A stretch of 64,000 nt of DNA from assembly GCA_963976625.1 (NCBI GenBank), contig CAXBLA010000003.1, positions 109,581-173,580 on the forward strand, read 5' to 3'. This document shows positions 18,516-27,466 of this stretch, piece after piece. Numbering within the stretch: the first letter of the stretch is position 1; the number at the start of each line of letters is the position of its first letter. Below the pieces are notes generated by a model. That model was not told the origin of the DNA, did no database searches, and worked only from the letters and a program-made list of their open reading frames with translations. A program made the translations under genes and the position numbers. This DNA comes from UBA1924 sp963976625 (lineage in GTDB: Bacteria; Planctomycetota; Phycisphaerae; Phycisphaerales; UBA1924).

Positions 18516-20440
18516 ACAAGTTGCAGAGATTGCTTCCATGGATTGTGTTTGTGCTGGCGTTTGTGTACGCGGTGCAGAAGTTTGCGGTGATTGATCGGAT
18601 TGATGGGGCGTTTGATCTCAATACCTTCCGGGCGTTGCCGGTGTCTGCTGATGGGCGGACGAAGCCGATTGATACGCTGGCGCGGAATAGCTTGATGAAG
18701 ATCAGCGGGCGTCAGAGCCTGGAGTTTGATGGGGAGCAGACGACGGCGACGGAGTGGTACATTGAGGTGATCACGAGGCCGGACCTTGCGGTGACTCGGC
18801 GGGTGTTCCGGATTGATCATCCGGATGTGCTTTCGATTTTGGAGCTGAATGAGGCGGATCGGACGCGGTTTAGCTTTGAAGAGTTGATGCCGTTCCTTGA
18901 GGAGATCAACAAGCAGGCCGGGGATGCGTTTGCGCTCAAGAGCAAGGCGCGGGACCCGTTTCAGCGGGCGATTTTGGTGTTGAATCAGCGGATCATGTTG
19001 TTTAGTGATCTGTCGCAGATGCGGACGCCGTATTTGGTGCCGCCGGCTGAAGGAGGGGGCGATTGGCGGCCGTTTGTTGAGGTGTTGCAGGCGGATGCGG
19101 AAGATGTGGATGCTCGGGCGCTGCTTGAGCTCTTGCGGGCGTACCGGAGCCAGGGTGGCACTGCGTTTAGTATCGAGTTGGTGGATCACACGCGGGGGGT
19201 TCTGGCGGCGGATGCGACTGATCCGGCGGCCAATGCGCTTGGGGATGTGCTTCGGACTTATGCCGGGGATGATGCGAACTTGGAGACGGATTTTAATGAC
19301 TGGCTCGTGAGCTATGCGGAGGCGAACCCGGATAATACGGGGGCGCAGGATGCGGTGAGCCGGCTGGAGGCGTATCAGGCGGGGCTGATCGAGTCGTTTA
19401 ATACGCAGATTGCGGCGTTCTCGGAGAGGATTGACGCGAAGCACCCGGCGATCGCTCGGCGGTCTGGGTATGAGGTTGTGTTTAATCAGGTGCAGCCGTT
19501 TATTGCGGCGATGTTTATGTATGTCATCGCGTTCTTGCTTGGGTGCTTTGGGTTGCTGACGACGCAGCTTGAGAAGAAGGACTGGTCGAAGACGATGTTC
19601 CGTTCGATGACGGCGTTGATCTTGGTGGCGTTCTTGATCCATACTGTTGGGATCGTAAGCCGGGTGTATTTGCAGGGGCGTCCGCCGGTGACGAATCTGT
19701 ATTCGTCGGCGGTGTTTATTGGCTGGTTTAGCATCATCATCGGGCTGATTATGGATCGCAAGACGAGCATGGGGCTCGGCGGGATCATGGCTTCGGTCAT
19801 CGGGTTTGGGACGCTGGTTGTGGCGCAGAACCTTGGGAGCTCTGGCGACACGATGGAGATGATGCAGGCGGTGCTGGACACGAACTTCTGGCTGGCGACG
19901 CATGTGGTGGTGGTGACGATCGGGTACTCGGCGACTTTCTTCGGCGGGTTCTTGGCGATCGCGTATGTGCTGCTGGGTGTGTTTACCAAGGCGCTCGATC
20001 ATGAGCGTGGGAAGTCGCTGATCAAGATGGTCTACGGGGTGATCTGCTTTGCGGCGGTGACAAGCTTTGTGGGCACGGTGCTTGGTGGTATCTGGGCGGA
20101 TCAGTCTTGGGGTCGGTTCTGGGGCTGGGATGCCAAGGAGAACGGGGCGGCGATGATCGTGCTGTGGAACCTGCTGATCCTGCATGCCCGCTGGGGCGGG
20201 ATGATCAAGGATCGTGGGATTGTGAACCTGGCGATCGTGGGCAACATCATCACGGCGTGGTCCTGGTTTGGGACCAACATGCTCGGTGTTGGGCTCCACT
20301 CGTATGGGTTTACCAACTCGGCGGTGTTCTGGATTCTGATCTTTGTCGCGAGCCAGCTTGCGATGATGGGGCTTGGGCTGCTGCCGATTGGGATGTGGCG
20401 GAGCGAGTTTCAGCGGATGAAGAAGACGCCGGCGGTGTGA
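18512..20440 (+). CDS. ccsA: Cytochrome c biogenesis protein CcsA (heme handling)
   Basis: About 642 residues. The C-terminal half (about 345-640) is the CcsA/CcmC/CcmF domain with eight or so helices and the WWD-type heme-binding motif WGRFWGWDAKENGA, flanked by conserved His residues (for example the ATHVVVVTIGY helix and the GVGLHSYGF loop). The N-terminal half has one helix and a long extracytoplasmic segment of about 300 residues not found in classical CcsA. The frame is open upstream into the ResB gene, but ATG 18512 gives the ATGA overlap and begins MNKLQRLLPWIVF. A terminator follows. Confidence 0.88.
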   Translation: MNKLQRLLPWIVFVLAFVYAVQKFAVIDRIDGAFDLNTFRALPVSADGRTKPIDTLARNSLMKISGRQSLEFDGEQTTATEWYIEVITRPDLAVTRRVFRIDHPDVLSILELNEADRTRFSFEELMPFLEEINKQAGDAFALKSKARDPFQRAILVLNQRIMLFSDLSQMRTPYLVPPAEGGGDWRPFVEVLQADAEDVDARALLELLRAYRSQGGTAFSIELVDHTRGVLAADATDPAANALGDVLRTYAGDDANLETDFNDWLVSYAEANPDNTGAQDAVSRLEAYQAGLIESFNTQIAAFSERIDAKHPAIARRSGYEVVFNQVQPFIAAMFMYVIAFLLGCFGLLTTQLEKKDWSKTMFRSMTALILVAFLIHTVGIVSRVYLQGRPPVTNLYSSAVFIGWFSIIIGLIMDRKTSMGLGGIMASVIGFGTLVVAQNLGSSGDTMEMMQAVLDTNFWLATHVVVVTIGYSATFFGGFLAIAYVLLGVFTKALDHERGKSLIKMVYGVICFAAVTSFVGTVLGGIWADQSWGRFWGWDAKENGAAMIVLWNLLILHARWGGMIKDRGIVNLAIVGNIITAWSWFGTNMLGVGLHSYGFTNSAVFWILIFVASQLAMMGLGLLPIGMWRSEFQRMKKTPAV

Positions 20441-20472
20441 TGCCGTTGCGTGTTAAACAGGTGTAGAAATAC

Positions 20473-20508
20473 AAGCCCCCCACTGCGGTTTGCATTGGGG
20501 GGCTTTTC
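20473..20508. terminator. Bidirectional terminator between ccsA and the efflux operon
   Basis: AAGCCCCCCACTGC and GCATTGGGGGGCTT form a hairpin with a GGTTT loop, followed by TTTT on the plus strand and by TTGT on the minus strand. It lies between two convergent operons. Confidence 0.8.
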
Positions 20509-20528
20509 TATGGGTTTGATGTGTCGGC

Positions 20529-21797
20529 TTACTCGTGTCGGAGTGCGACGATGGGGTCGAGGTTGGCGGCTCGCATGGCGGGGTACATGCCGAAGATGAC
20601 GCCGACGGCGATGCTGATGAAGACGGAGAGGAGGACGCTCCAGAGTGTGATGACGGTTGGCATGTCGGCGAACTCGGTGATGAGCCACGGGATGAGGGTG
20701 CCGACGCCGATGCCGATGAGCCCGCCGGCGACGGAGAGGACGACGGTCTCGATGAGGAACTGCCCGATGATCTGGTTTCGTCGTGCGCCGATGGCCCGGC
20801 GGATGCCGATTTCTTTGGTGCGTTCGGTGACGGAGGCGAGCATGATGTTCATGATGCCGATGCCGCCGATGAGCAGGGAGATGCCGGCGATGGAGCCGAG
20901 GACGATGTTGAAGGTGCGCTGGGTGGCTTCGGCCTGTCGGAGGAGGGCGAGGGGGACGCTCATTTTGAAGTCTGCGTTGGGGTGGAAGGTGGTGAGCATG
21001 CGTTCGATGGCTGCGGCGGTTGGCTCGACCTGGTCGGTGGATTCGATCTGGACGATGAGCTGGTGGAGTTCGACGAGTTCTCTTGTTTGGGAGCCGCTGG
21101 AACGGGTGACGGTGATGTCGCCGAAGCGTTCTTTGGCGACGCTGAGGGGGATGTAGGCGTCGATGTCTTGGTCGGGGGTTTGCATGGATCCGGACTGCAT
21201 GCTTTCGGATTGGATGACGCCGACGACGGTGTAGTAGCCTTGGTTAATTTTGACGGTGGCGCCGAGGATGTCTTGGCCGACGAGGAGTCGGCGTGCGCCG
21301 TGCTCGGTGAGGACGACGACATTGGCGTTTTCTTGGATGTCTCTTTCGAGAAGGACGCGGCCGGCGAGTTTGTTTCGATCGACGAGCTCGAACCAGTCGG
21401 GGGTGGTGCCGACGAGTCGGAGCTCGAGTGTTTGTGAGCCGACGCGGCCTTGTCCGCGGATGAGCTTTGCGGGGACGGTTCGTTCGACGGCTTCGTAGCT
21501 TTCTTGGATGCGTGTGAGGTCGTCGTAGAGGAGGCCGTAGATGTTCATGCGGACGCGCATGGTGCCTGAGCCGGCTTGGGAGGCTGGGGTCTGGGAGGTG
21601 ATGATGATGTTCTGGCTGCCGAGTCGTCGGATTTGGTCGAGGGCTTGTTTGGATGCGCCTTCGCCGACGGCGAGCATGGCGATGACGGCGCCGACGCCGA
21701 AGACCATGCCGAGCATGGTGAGGGCGGATCGCATCTTGTGGAGGAGAAGTGTTTTGACTCCGAGGCGGATGTTGCGGATGAAGCGGGCGGCGATCAT
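20529..21797 (-). CDS. ABC transporter permease, MacB/FtsX family
   Basis: About 422 residues: one N-terminal helix (TLLLHKMRSALTMLGMVFGVGAVIAML, about 14-42), a periplasmic MacB-type domain to about residue 290, and three C-terminal helices in the FtsX domain with the ERTKEIGIRRAIGAR motif at about 315-330. Ends DPIVALRHE, typical of MacB-like permeases. It is the last gene of a tripartite operon and works with the ATPase encoded just upstream (4-bp overlap), the HlyD adaptor and the TolC-like protein. Likely exports a peptide, lipid or macrolide-like molecule; the substrate cannot be read from sequence. Confidence 0.92.
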   Translation of the reverse strand: MIAARFIRNIRLGVKTLLLHKMRSALTMLGMVFGVGAVIAMLAVGEGASKQALDQIRRLGSQNIIITSQTPASQAGSGTMRVRMNIYGLLYDDLTRIQESYEAVERTVPAKLIRGQGRVGSQTLELRLVGTTPDWFELVDRNKLAGRVLLERDIQENANVVVLTEHGARRLLVGQDILGATVKINQGYYTVVGVIQSESMQSGSMQTPDQDIDAYIPLSVAKERFGDITVTRSSGSQTRELVELHQLIVQIESTDQVEPTAAAIERMLTTFHPNADFKMSVPLALLRQAEATQRTFNIVLGSIAGISLLIGGIGIMNIMLASVTERTKEIGIRRAIGARRNQIIGQFLIETVVLSVAGGLIGIGVGTLIPWLITEFADMPTVITLWSVLLSVFISIAVGVIFGMYPAMRAANLDPIVALRHE

Positions 21798-22558
21798 GCT
21801 TGGGTGCCTTGGGGGCTGGTTGCGGGTCGGGTTGGGTTCTGGTTTTGGGTGAGGGACTCGACCTTGCCGTCGCGCATGACGAGTTGGGTTTGGGCGTAGG
21901 CGGCGATGTCTGGCTCGTGGGTGACCATGAGGATTGTTTTGCCTTGGTCGTGGAGTTCTGTGAGGAGGGCCATGATGGAGTCGCCGGTGGCGGTGTCGAG
22001 GTTGCCGGTGGGTTCGTCGGCGAGGATGACGGAGGGGTTGTTGGTCAGTGCGCGGGCGATGGCGACGCGTTGTTGCTGGCCGCCGGAGAGTTCTGTGGGG
22101 CGGTGCCCGAGGCGGTGTTCGAGCCCGACGCGTTTGGCGATGGTGGTTGCGCGCTCGGCGGTCTCGGCGGGGTCGATGCCTTGGTAGAACAGGGGGAGCT
22201 CGATGTTTTCTTGGACGGTGAGCTGGGGGATGAGGTGGAAGTTCTGGAAGACGAATCCGAGGTGCTTGAGTCGGAGGTCGGAGAGTTGGTCATCGCTGGT
22301 GCTGGCGATGTCGTGGTTCTCGAAGGTGTACTTGCCGGCGGTTGGTCGGTCGAGGCAGCCGAGGAGGTTGAGCATGGTGCTCTTGCCTGAGCCGCTGGGC
22401 CCGGAGATGGCCCAGAAGCTGCCTCGCTGGATGTCGAGGTCTACGCCGGCGAGGGCGTGGACATCTTGGTCGCCCATGCGGTAGGTCTTCCAGACATCGC
22501 GGAGCTCGATGACATGGTCGGCATGCTTATTGGATGGTTGAACGCGTGTTTGGCTCAA
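21794..22558 (-). CDS. ABC transporter ATP-binding protein (MacB/LolD type)
   Basis: About 254 residues. Walker A GPSGSGKST, Q-loop FQNFHLIPQLT, signature LSGGQQQR, Walker B VILADEPTGNLD and the switch His in VTHE are all present. The order and spacing are those of the LolD/MacB-ATPase group. No ATG is in frame near the start. TTG at 22558 overlaps the adaptor stop as TTGA and has AGGGA about 7 bases upstream, so I choose it; the longer open frame to 23644 is a shadow of the adaptor gene. The gene ends in an ATGA overlap with the permease gene. It energises the efflux complex from the cytoplasm. Confidence 0.93.
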   Translation of the reverse strand: MSQTRVQPSNKHADHVIELRDVWKTYRMGDQDVHALAGVDLDIQRGSFWAISGPSGSGKSTMLNLLGCLDRPTAGKYTFENHDIASTSDDQLSDLRLKHLGFVFQNFHLIPQLTVQENIELPLFYQGIDPAETAERATTIAKRVGLEHRLGHRPTELSGGQQQRVAIARALTNNPSVILADEPTGNLDTATGDSIMALLTELHDQGKTILMVTHEPDIAAYAQTQLVMRDGKVESLTQNQNPTRPATSPQGTQA

Positions 22559-24117
22559 GGCTTTTTCCCTGGGCGTTGTGGTTTGGCGGATGAGGCGTCT
22601 GTGCTGGGCTTGTCGGATTCTGAGGTGCTTGGGCGTTGTGCTCTTTTGCTGCCTTGGTCCTCGGCGAGGGGCGGTGTGAGGAGTACTTTTTCGCCGGCGT
22701 TGAGCCCGGAGATGACATGGACGAGTGCGTTGTTGTCTAGCCCGGTTTCGATGTTTCTTGGGGTGGGTTGGCCGTTCTCCATGACATAGACGACAGATTG
22801 GCCGTTGCGTCCGACGACGGCTTGCATGGGGACGGCGAGTGCGTCGTCGTAGTTTTCTACGCGGACGATGGCTTGGCAGCTCATGCCGGTGCGAAGGTTG
22901 GGGTGGACGCCGTCGATCATGATCTGGGTGTCGTAGACCTTGAGGTCTGGGTTCATGAAGACGGATTGTGCGTCTGGGAGGGGGGCGAGCTTGGTGACGA
23001 CGCCGGTGAATGTTTGGTCGGGGAGGGCGTCTACGCGGAGTTCTGCCTTTTGGCCGATTTTGACTTTGCCGAGGGCGGATTCGTGGACTTGGATGACGAC
23101 CATCATGGAGTCTGCGGTTGGGAGGTGGATGAGTTCTTGGCGTTCGCGGACTTCTTGTCCTTCGTCGAGGGGCTCGGTGTCGCCGCGCCAGCTGAACTCG
23201 GAGCTTGTTGCGTAGACGACCATGCCGTCGGCGGGTGCGTAGATTTTGGTTTTGGCCAGTTGGTCTTCGATTTTGGAGAGGCGGGTTTTTTGGCGGTTGA
23301 GTTCGGCTTCGCGGGCTTTTTCGCGGGCTTGGGCCTGGGCGATGTCGCTGGCGGATTCTCGGTTGACGCGCTCGAGGGAGAGTGTGGTCTGGGTGATCTC
23401 GGATTCGAGCTCGGCGATGCGGCGGGGCTGGGTGTACTCCTTGAGGAGCTTGAGGTTTTCGTTGGCGAGGGCGACCTGGAGCTCGGAGCGTTTCAAGGCG
23501 AGTTCGTCGGCGCGGTATTCGGTTTCGGAGAGGTACTGTTCTTCGTAGAGTTTTTTGGACCAGTCGAACTCGTCGGTGGCTCGGCGGTAGTCTTCTTGGG
23601 CGAGCTTGACATCGGTGTCGGCTTCCATGAGTGCTTTGGGCCACTCGCCGTCGATGTACTTGGTTTTGTCTTCGATGGCGAACTGGTTGTTGAGCTTGGC
23701 TTGGGCGATGTTGCTTTCGGCCTGGATCTTGACGACGGCGAGGTTCTCTTTGGCGGAGATGTAGTCGGCGGCGGTGTTCTCGACCATGATCTGCTGGTCG
23801 ACGAGGCGGTCGTTGAGTGCGCTTGAGTCGAGCTCGATGAGTAGTTCGTCCTTCTTGACCTGCACGCCTTCGTCGATGACATAGAGGATGGAGGTTCGGC
23901 CTTCGACTTCGCTCTTGACGATGTGTTGATCGCGGGACTTGATGGTGCCGGACTCGGTGAGGCTGATGGCGAGGGGGGCGCGGGTGACGGTGTAGGTGGG
24001 TTGGTTTGACGCAGATTCGGAGGTGCCCTTGGTGAGCACCGGGACCGCGGCGACCGCGCCGATGGTCAGGATGGCGAGGGGGATGATGATGGTTCGCTTT
24101 TTTATGGTTGAGGACAT
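22555..24117 (-). CDS. HlyD/MacA-type periplasmic adaptor (membrane-fusion protein)
   Basis: About 520 residues. N-terminal membrane anchor (RTIIIPLAILTIGAVAAVPVL), lipoyl-like half (SEVEGRTSILYVIDEGVQVKKDELLIELD), long alpha-hairpin coiled coil at about 120-290, then the second lipoyl half (KTKIYAPADGMVVYA) and beta-barrel/membrane-proximal domains. The C-terminal 30 residues are Ser/Lys/Pro-rich and disordered. It bridges the inner-membrane ABC pump (next two genes) and the outer-membrane TolC-like protein (previous gene). Longer than the usual 370-400 residues, mainly through the coiled coil and tail. Confidence 0.9.
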   Translation of the reverse strand: MSSTIKKRTIIIPLAILTIGAVAAVPVLTKGTSESASNQPTYTVTRAPLAISLTESGTIKSRDQHIVKSEVEGRTSILYVIDEGVQVKKDELLIELDSSALNDRLVDQQIMVENTAADYISAKENLAVVKIQAESNIAQAKLNNQFAIEDKTKYIDGEWPKALMEADTDVKLAQEDYRRATDEFDWSKKLYEEQYLSETEYRADELALKRSELQVALANENLKLLKEYTQPRRIAELESEITQTTLSLERVNRESASDIAQAQAREKAREAELNRQKTRLSKIEDQLAKTKIYAPADGMVVYATSSEFSWRGDTEPLDEGQEVRERQELIHLPTADSMMVVIQVHESALGKVKIGQKAELRVDALPDQTFTGVVTKLAPLPDAQSVFMNPDLKVYDTQIMIDGVHPNLRTGMSCQAIVRVENYDDALAVPMQAVVGRNGQSVVYVMENGQPTPRNIETGLDNNALVHVISGLNAGEKVLLTPPLAEDQGSKRAQRPSTSESDKPSTDASSAKPQRPGKKP

Positions 24118-24153
24118 GGTGGTGTCTTTCTCGGCGGGGTCGGGGACGCGGGC

Positions 24154-26097
24154 TTAGTTGAGGACTGGCTCGTCGGCTGGTGTGTCGGGGTTGGGGCGGT
24201 TGGCGTCGATGGCGGCGCGGAGGGCGGGGATGTCGATGGATTCGGGGTTGAACTCGGTCCAGATGCCGGAATCTGCGACTCGGAGGACGCCGAGGTCGCG
24301 TTGGAGCTCGAGTTCGCCGATGCGGTAGTTGACGACGGCGGCGGTGAGGGCGTCTTGGGCGGTGTTGAGGGCGGACTGGGCTTCGAGCAGGTCGCGGATC
24401 TCGGCGCGGCCGGCTTGGAGGAAGAGGTCGGTTGAGTCGACGCGGCGCTGGGCGACGCGGACGGCTTCGGCCTGGATTCGGATGGTCTCACGGGCTTCGA
24501 GGAGCTCGCGGAGCACATTGCGGACATCGAACTTGACGGTGTCCTCGACATCTTGGAGTGCGCGGACGGTTTGCTCGTAGGCGATCAGGGCGTTGCGGTA
24601 GCTGTTGCGTTCGGCGGTGCGCTCGAAGGGGAGGTCGATGCCAAGGAGGAGGGAGTAGAAGCCGCGGTCGGTGCGGAGCTGGGCGTCGTCGCTCCCGGCG
24701 GAGGACAATGAACGGGACTCGCCGAGGGATGCGGAGCCGAGGAGGGTGATGTCTGCACGGAGGTTGTCGGCGGCGACGGCGACGCCGCGCTGTGCGTCGA
24801 CGATCTCGCCCACTGCTACGCGGAGGTCGAGGCGGTTGGTGAGGGCGACAAGGACGGCGTCTTCTTGGTTCATCTCGAAGGGGCCGGCGTCGTCGGTGGA
24901 TGGCGGGACGAGGACGACGGGGGCGTCGGCGGGCGGGACGGCTTGGTCTTGTTGGGATTGGTTGGGTTCGAGGTACTGGGCGTAGCGCTGGGCATTGAGC
25001 AGGCGGTCGAACTCGCCCGGGTTGAGGTTGATCTTGGCGTCGGTCGGGAGCCCGAGGGTGATTTTGTAGCGGTCGAGGAGTCGCTCGGCGGCCTGGGTGG
25101 CGCTGATCCATGAGTTGCGGGCGCGGAGTTCGTCTTGGACGGACTGGTCGACTTGGATCTCTGGGAGACGCCCGGCGTCTGCCAGGCGGCGGGCGCGGCG
25201 GGTGGAGGCGACGACGCGCTTGTAGTTTTCAGCGGCGTTTCGTTGGCGGTCGAGCTGCTGGAGGACGGAGAGGTAGTCGCTGGCGATCCCGACGACGAAG
25301 GTGCGTTTGAAGCGTTCGAAGTTGTAGATGGCGTAGACGACATCTCGCTGGGCCTGGGTGAGGGGCTCGGTGACGATGAACTTGCTTGAGCCTCGGAGGA
25401 GGGGGATGGAGATGCTGGTGTCGAGGCTGATGCCGGTGGAGCCTTCGCCGGAGCCGCTGATGAGTTTGGCGAGGTCGACGGCGAGCATGCCGGTGAAGCG
25501 GGAGCCGTTGGAGAAGCGTTTGGAGACGCTGAGGGAGTCTTGGTTGACGAAGCCAGTGGTTTCTGTGGAGGTGCCGAGATTCGTGCTCAGGACGGAATCG
25601 ACGACGCCGGCCCAGGTGTTGCGGAACTCGTTGCGTTCGAGGTCGAGGCGGAGTGCGGATTGGAAGACGGATTCTTTTTGGGATTGGTAGAGGCGGGAGT
25701 TGGTGGCGGCGATCTGGAGGGCTTCGTCGAGGGAGATGGTTGGGGGGATCGAGTGAGCTGAGGGGCTCTCTGGTTCAGCAGTTGGCTGGGCGTAGGCGTC
25801 GTCTGGCCATTGCTCGATTTTTTCGCCATCGGCGGAGCTCGCGCTGGCGCTGGTGCTCATGGGAAGTTCTTGATCGAGCAGGAGGCGGCGGCGGAGGGTG
25901 TCTTTGGCGGGTTCGATGGTGAAGTCGTCGTTTGGGTGGCCCACTGCATCTTGCCAGGTGTCTTTGAGGATGTCGGCGGCGACCTTGTCGGCTTGATTGC
26001 GGTAGGACTCTGGGGATTTGCACCCTGCGAGCGAAACGATGGCGCTGGCGGTGAGGATAACGACAAGCGATGAGCAGGCTTTTTGAGACAATGGCAT
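24154..26097 (-). CDS. TolC-family outer-membrane efflux lipoprotein
   Basis: About 647 residues. The signal peptide ends VSLAGCKSPE (lipobox). Two OEP-type repeats follow: the first around residues 130-350 (SLDEALQIAATNSR ... DLERNEFRNTWAGVV ... RRLADAGRLPEIQVDQ) and the second around 420-620 (EDAVLVALTNRLDLRVA ... AGRAEIRDLLEAQSALNTAQ). The N-terminal 100 residues and a Pro/Asp linker in the middle are extra. It forms the exit channel for the MacAB-like pump encoded downstream. It is first in the operon, so the promoter should lie in 26098-26366. That gap otherwise holds the neighbouring terminator. Confidence 0.87.
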   Translation of the reverse strand: MPLSQKACSSLVVILTASAIVSLAGCKSPESYRNQADKVAADILKDTWQDAVGHPNDDFTIEPAKDTLRRRLLLDQELPMSTSASASSADGEKIEQWPDDAYAQPTAEPESPSAHSIPPTISLDEALQIAATNSRLYQSQKESVFQSALRLDLERNEFRNTWAGVVDSVLSTNLGTSTETTGFVNQDSLSVSKRFSNGSRFTGMLAVDLAKLISGSGEGSTGISLDTSISIPLLRGSSKFIVTEPLTQAQRDVVYAIYNFERFKRTFVVGIASDYLSVLQQLDRQRNAAENYKRVVASTRRARRLADAGRLPEIQVDQSVQDELRARNSWISATQAAERLLDRYKITLGLPTDAKINLNPGEFDRLLNAQRYAQYLEPNQSQQDQAVPPADAPVVLVPPSTDDAGPFEMNQEDAVLVALTNRLDLRVAVGEIVDAQRGVAVAADNLRADITLLGSASLGESRSLSSAGSDDAQLRTDRGFYSLLLGIDLPFERTAERNSYRNALIAYEQTVRALQDVEDTVKFDVRNVLRELLEARETIRIQAEAVRVAQRRVDSTDLFLQAGRAEIRDLLEAQSALNTAQDALTAAVVNYRIGELELQRDLGVLRVADSGIWTEFNPESIDIPALRAAIDANRPNPDTPADEPVLN

Positions 26098-26291
26098 GGG
26101 GAGAGATCCACAGGAGAGGGGCGGCCACGACAGCGTCTAGATGGTACAGGCGAGACCTTGCGAAGATGCGTTTTTTGGTGATAAAGTTGGGTTCTCTGGC
26201 GTGGGATGGGGATTGGGCGGATGGCGTGGACAGTCTCAACGCTTAGCGGCGGGTTTCATTGCTGTTGCGCCGTGTTTGGCTGTGAAACTGT

Positions 26292-26331
26292 TGAAAAACC
26301 CGCCCGATCTGGTGAGGATTGGGCGGGTTTG
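26292..26331 (-). terminator. Terminator of the CsgG/LpoB operon
   Basis: On the minus strand AAACCCGCCCAATC and GATCGGGCGGGTTT pair, followed by TTTC. It lies about 36 bases after the stop of the LpoB-like gene. The plus-strand tail (GTGATTG) lacks a T-run. Confidence 0.85.
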
Positions 26332-26366
26332 TGATTGATGGGTGTTGGGTTCTTGTGTTCGACGGA

Positions 26367-26957
26367 TTAGAAGCCGACCGAGTCCTTTTTGCCTTGCTTG
26401 GTCATGTCGACGGTTTTGGTCCAGACGCTGCGGCCGGTGGCGACATCGGTGAGGGTGAGTCGGAAGGTGTAGGTGGTCTGGCGGGTTTTGCCGGCGGTTC
26501 GGTAGAGTTGCGTGATCTTGCCGGTGAGGGCCATGTCGGGGGTGAGGGCGTCGTCGGCGGATTTGCCTTCGAGGAATGCCTTGCGGCGGAGTTCTTCTTG
26601 GGAGATTTGGGACTCGGCGTTGTCGCCGTAGGCGGTGATGACCTCGACCTGTCCGGAGTTGACGAGTTGTTCGCGGATGCGGTAGAGGAGTTCGCCGGTG
26701 TCGAAGCGGCTGGAGGTGTCGTTAACGACGCGGTCGATGACGAGGCGTGCGGGGTAGTGCGCGGCGCGGTCGAGGACGCCGTTGGAGAGGAGGGATTCGA
26801 TCATACCCGAGGCGGCGTTCTGGATGTCTTGGATGTCGACTTGGCCGACGGAGACGACGGAGTCTGTGCCTCCCGTTTCGATGTAGGTGGCTTTCTGGGA
26901 GCCGCAGCCGGTGATGAGGGCGGCGATGATTGGGAGTGCGATGAGCTGGGTCTTCAT
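26367..26957 (-). CDS. lpoB: LpoB-like outer-membrane lipoprotein (penicillin-binding-protein activator family)
   Basis: About 196 residues. Lipobox LITGCGSQ (Cys at about 18), then the LpoB core: DIQNAASGMIESLLS, LVIDRVVNDTSSRFDT, RIREQLVNSGQVEVI and the C-terminal FRLTLTDVATGRSVW strand pair. In enterobacteria LpoB reaches from the outer membrane to activate the PBP1b peptidoglycan synthase. The neighbouring YcfL-like gene is also beside lpoB in E. coli, which supports the call. No PBP gene is in the window. Fourth and last gene of a minus-strand run beginning at 31234. Whether it activates a PBP in this organism is inference. Confidence 0.85.
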   Translation of the reverse strand: MKTQLIALPIIAALITGCGSQKATYIETGGTDSVVSVGQVDIQDIQNAASGMIESLLSNGVLDRAAHYPARLVIDRVVNDTSSRFDTGELLYRIREQLVNSGQVEVITAYGDNAESQISQEELRRKAFLEGKSADDALTPDMALTGKITQLYRTAGKTRQTTYTFRLTLTDVATGRSVWTKTVDMTKQGKKDSVGF

Positions 26958-27034
26958 GGTTGGGGCTCCGGTGTTTGGATTTGGTGTGATTTGGTATTGA
27001 TTGATGTGGGGGCGTGTGTGTTGTTTGGGATTGT

Positions 27035-27448
27035 TTACTTTGATTTTCTGATGGTGATGTCGAAGTCCATCGCGTCTGGGCTTGGGGCGATGGAGATGAG
27101 GGTCTTGGTTTCCTTGGAGGGGAGGGTCAGGGGTTTCCAGACGGAGAGCTGGGAGGGGATGAGGTTGCCCGAGGCGTCGTACCAGGCAAACTTGTAGGCG
27201 AAGTTGCGGTGCGAGAGGCGGTTGTTGGCGATGTCGACCTGGGCCTGGAGGGGGCCGCCGCGAGTTGGGGAGACGCGGACACCGACGCAGTTGAGGTAGA
27301 CCTTGGCGAACTTTTCGTCAAGCATTTGCTGCTTGGGGTCGATGGGTGCGGCGTCGTCGGCTCGGACGGGTGCGCTCTGGCAGGAGGCCATGAAGATGGC
27401 GGTGAGGATCAGCAGGGTGGTGATGATCCGGGTGAGTGTGATGTTCAT
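27035..27448 (-). CDS. YcfL-like (DUF1425) lipoprotein
   Basis: About 137 residues. Signal peptide with a possible lipobox (LTAIFMASCQSA), then the DUF1425 pattern: VRVSPTRGG, QAQVDIANNR, FAYKFAWYDASGNLI and the closing LPSKETKTLISIAPS segment. Function unknown in any organism that I can name. The family commonly sits next to LpoB, as here (77-bp gap). AGGAG precedes the ATG at 27448. Probably an outer-membrane-associated periplasmic protein of the same assembly as its neighbours. Confidence 0.8.
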   Translation of the reverse strand: MNITLTRIITTLLILTAIFMASCQSAPVRADDAAPIDPKQQMLDEKFAKVYLNCVGVRVSPTRGGPLQAQVDIANNRLSHRNFAYKFAWYDASGNLIPSQLSVWKPLTLPSKETKTLISIAPSPDAMDFDITIRKSK

Positions 27449-27466
27449 GTCTTTGTGCTCCTGGGC

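Noticed and set aside
18467..20299. 610-codon minus-strand frame opposite ccsA
   Set aside because: Antisense shadow rich in Arg, His and Pro; the plus strand has the WWD heme motif.
22559..23644. N-terminal extension of the ABC ATPase
   Set aside because: This part is the alternative frame of the HlyD-like adaptor gene and is extremely Arg/Pro-rich.
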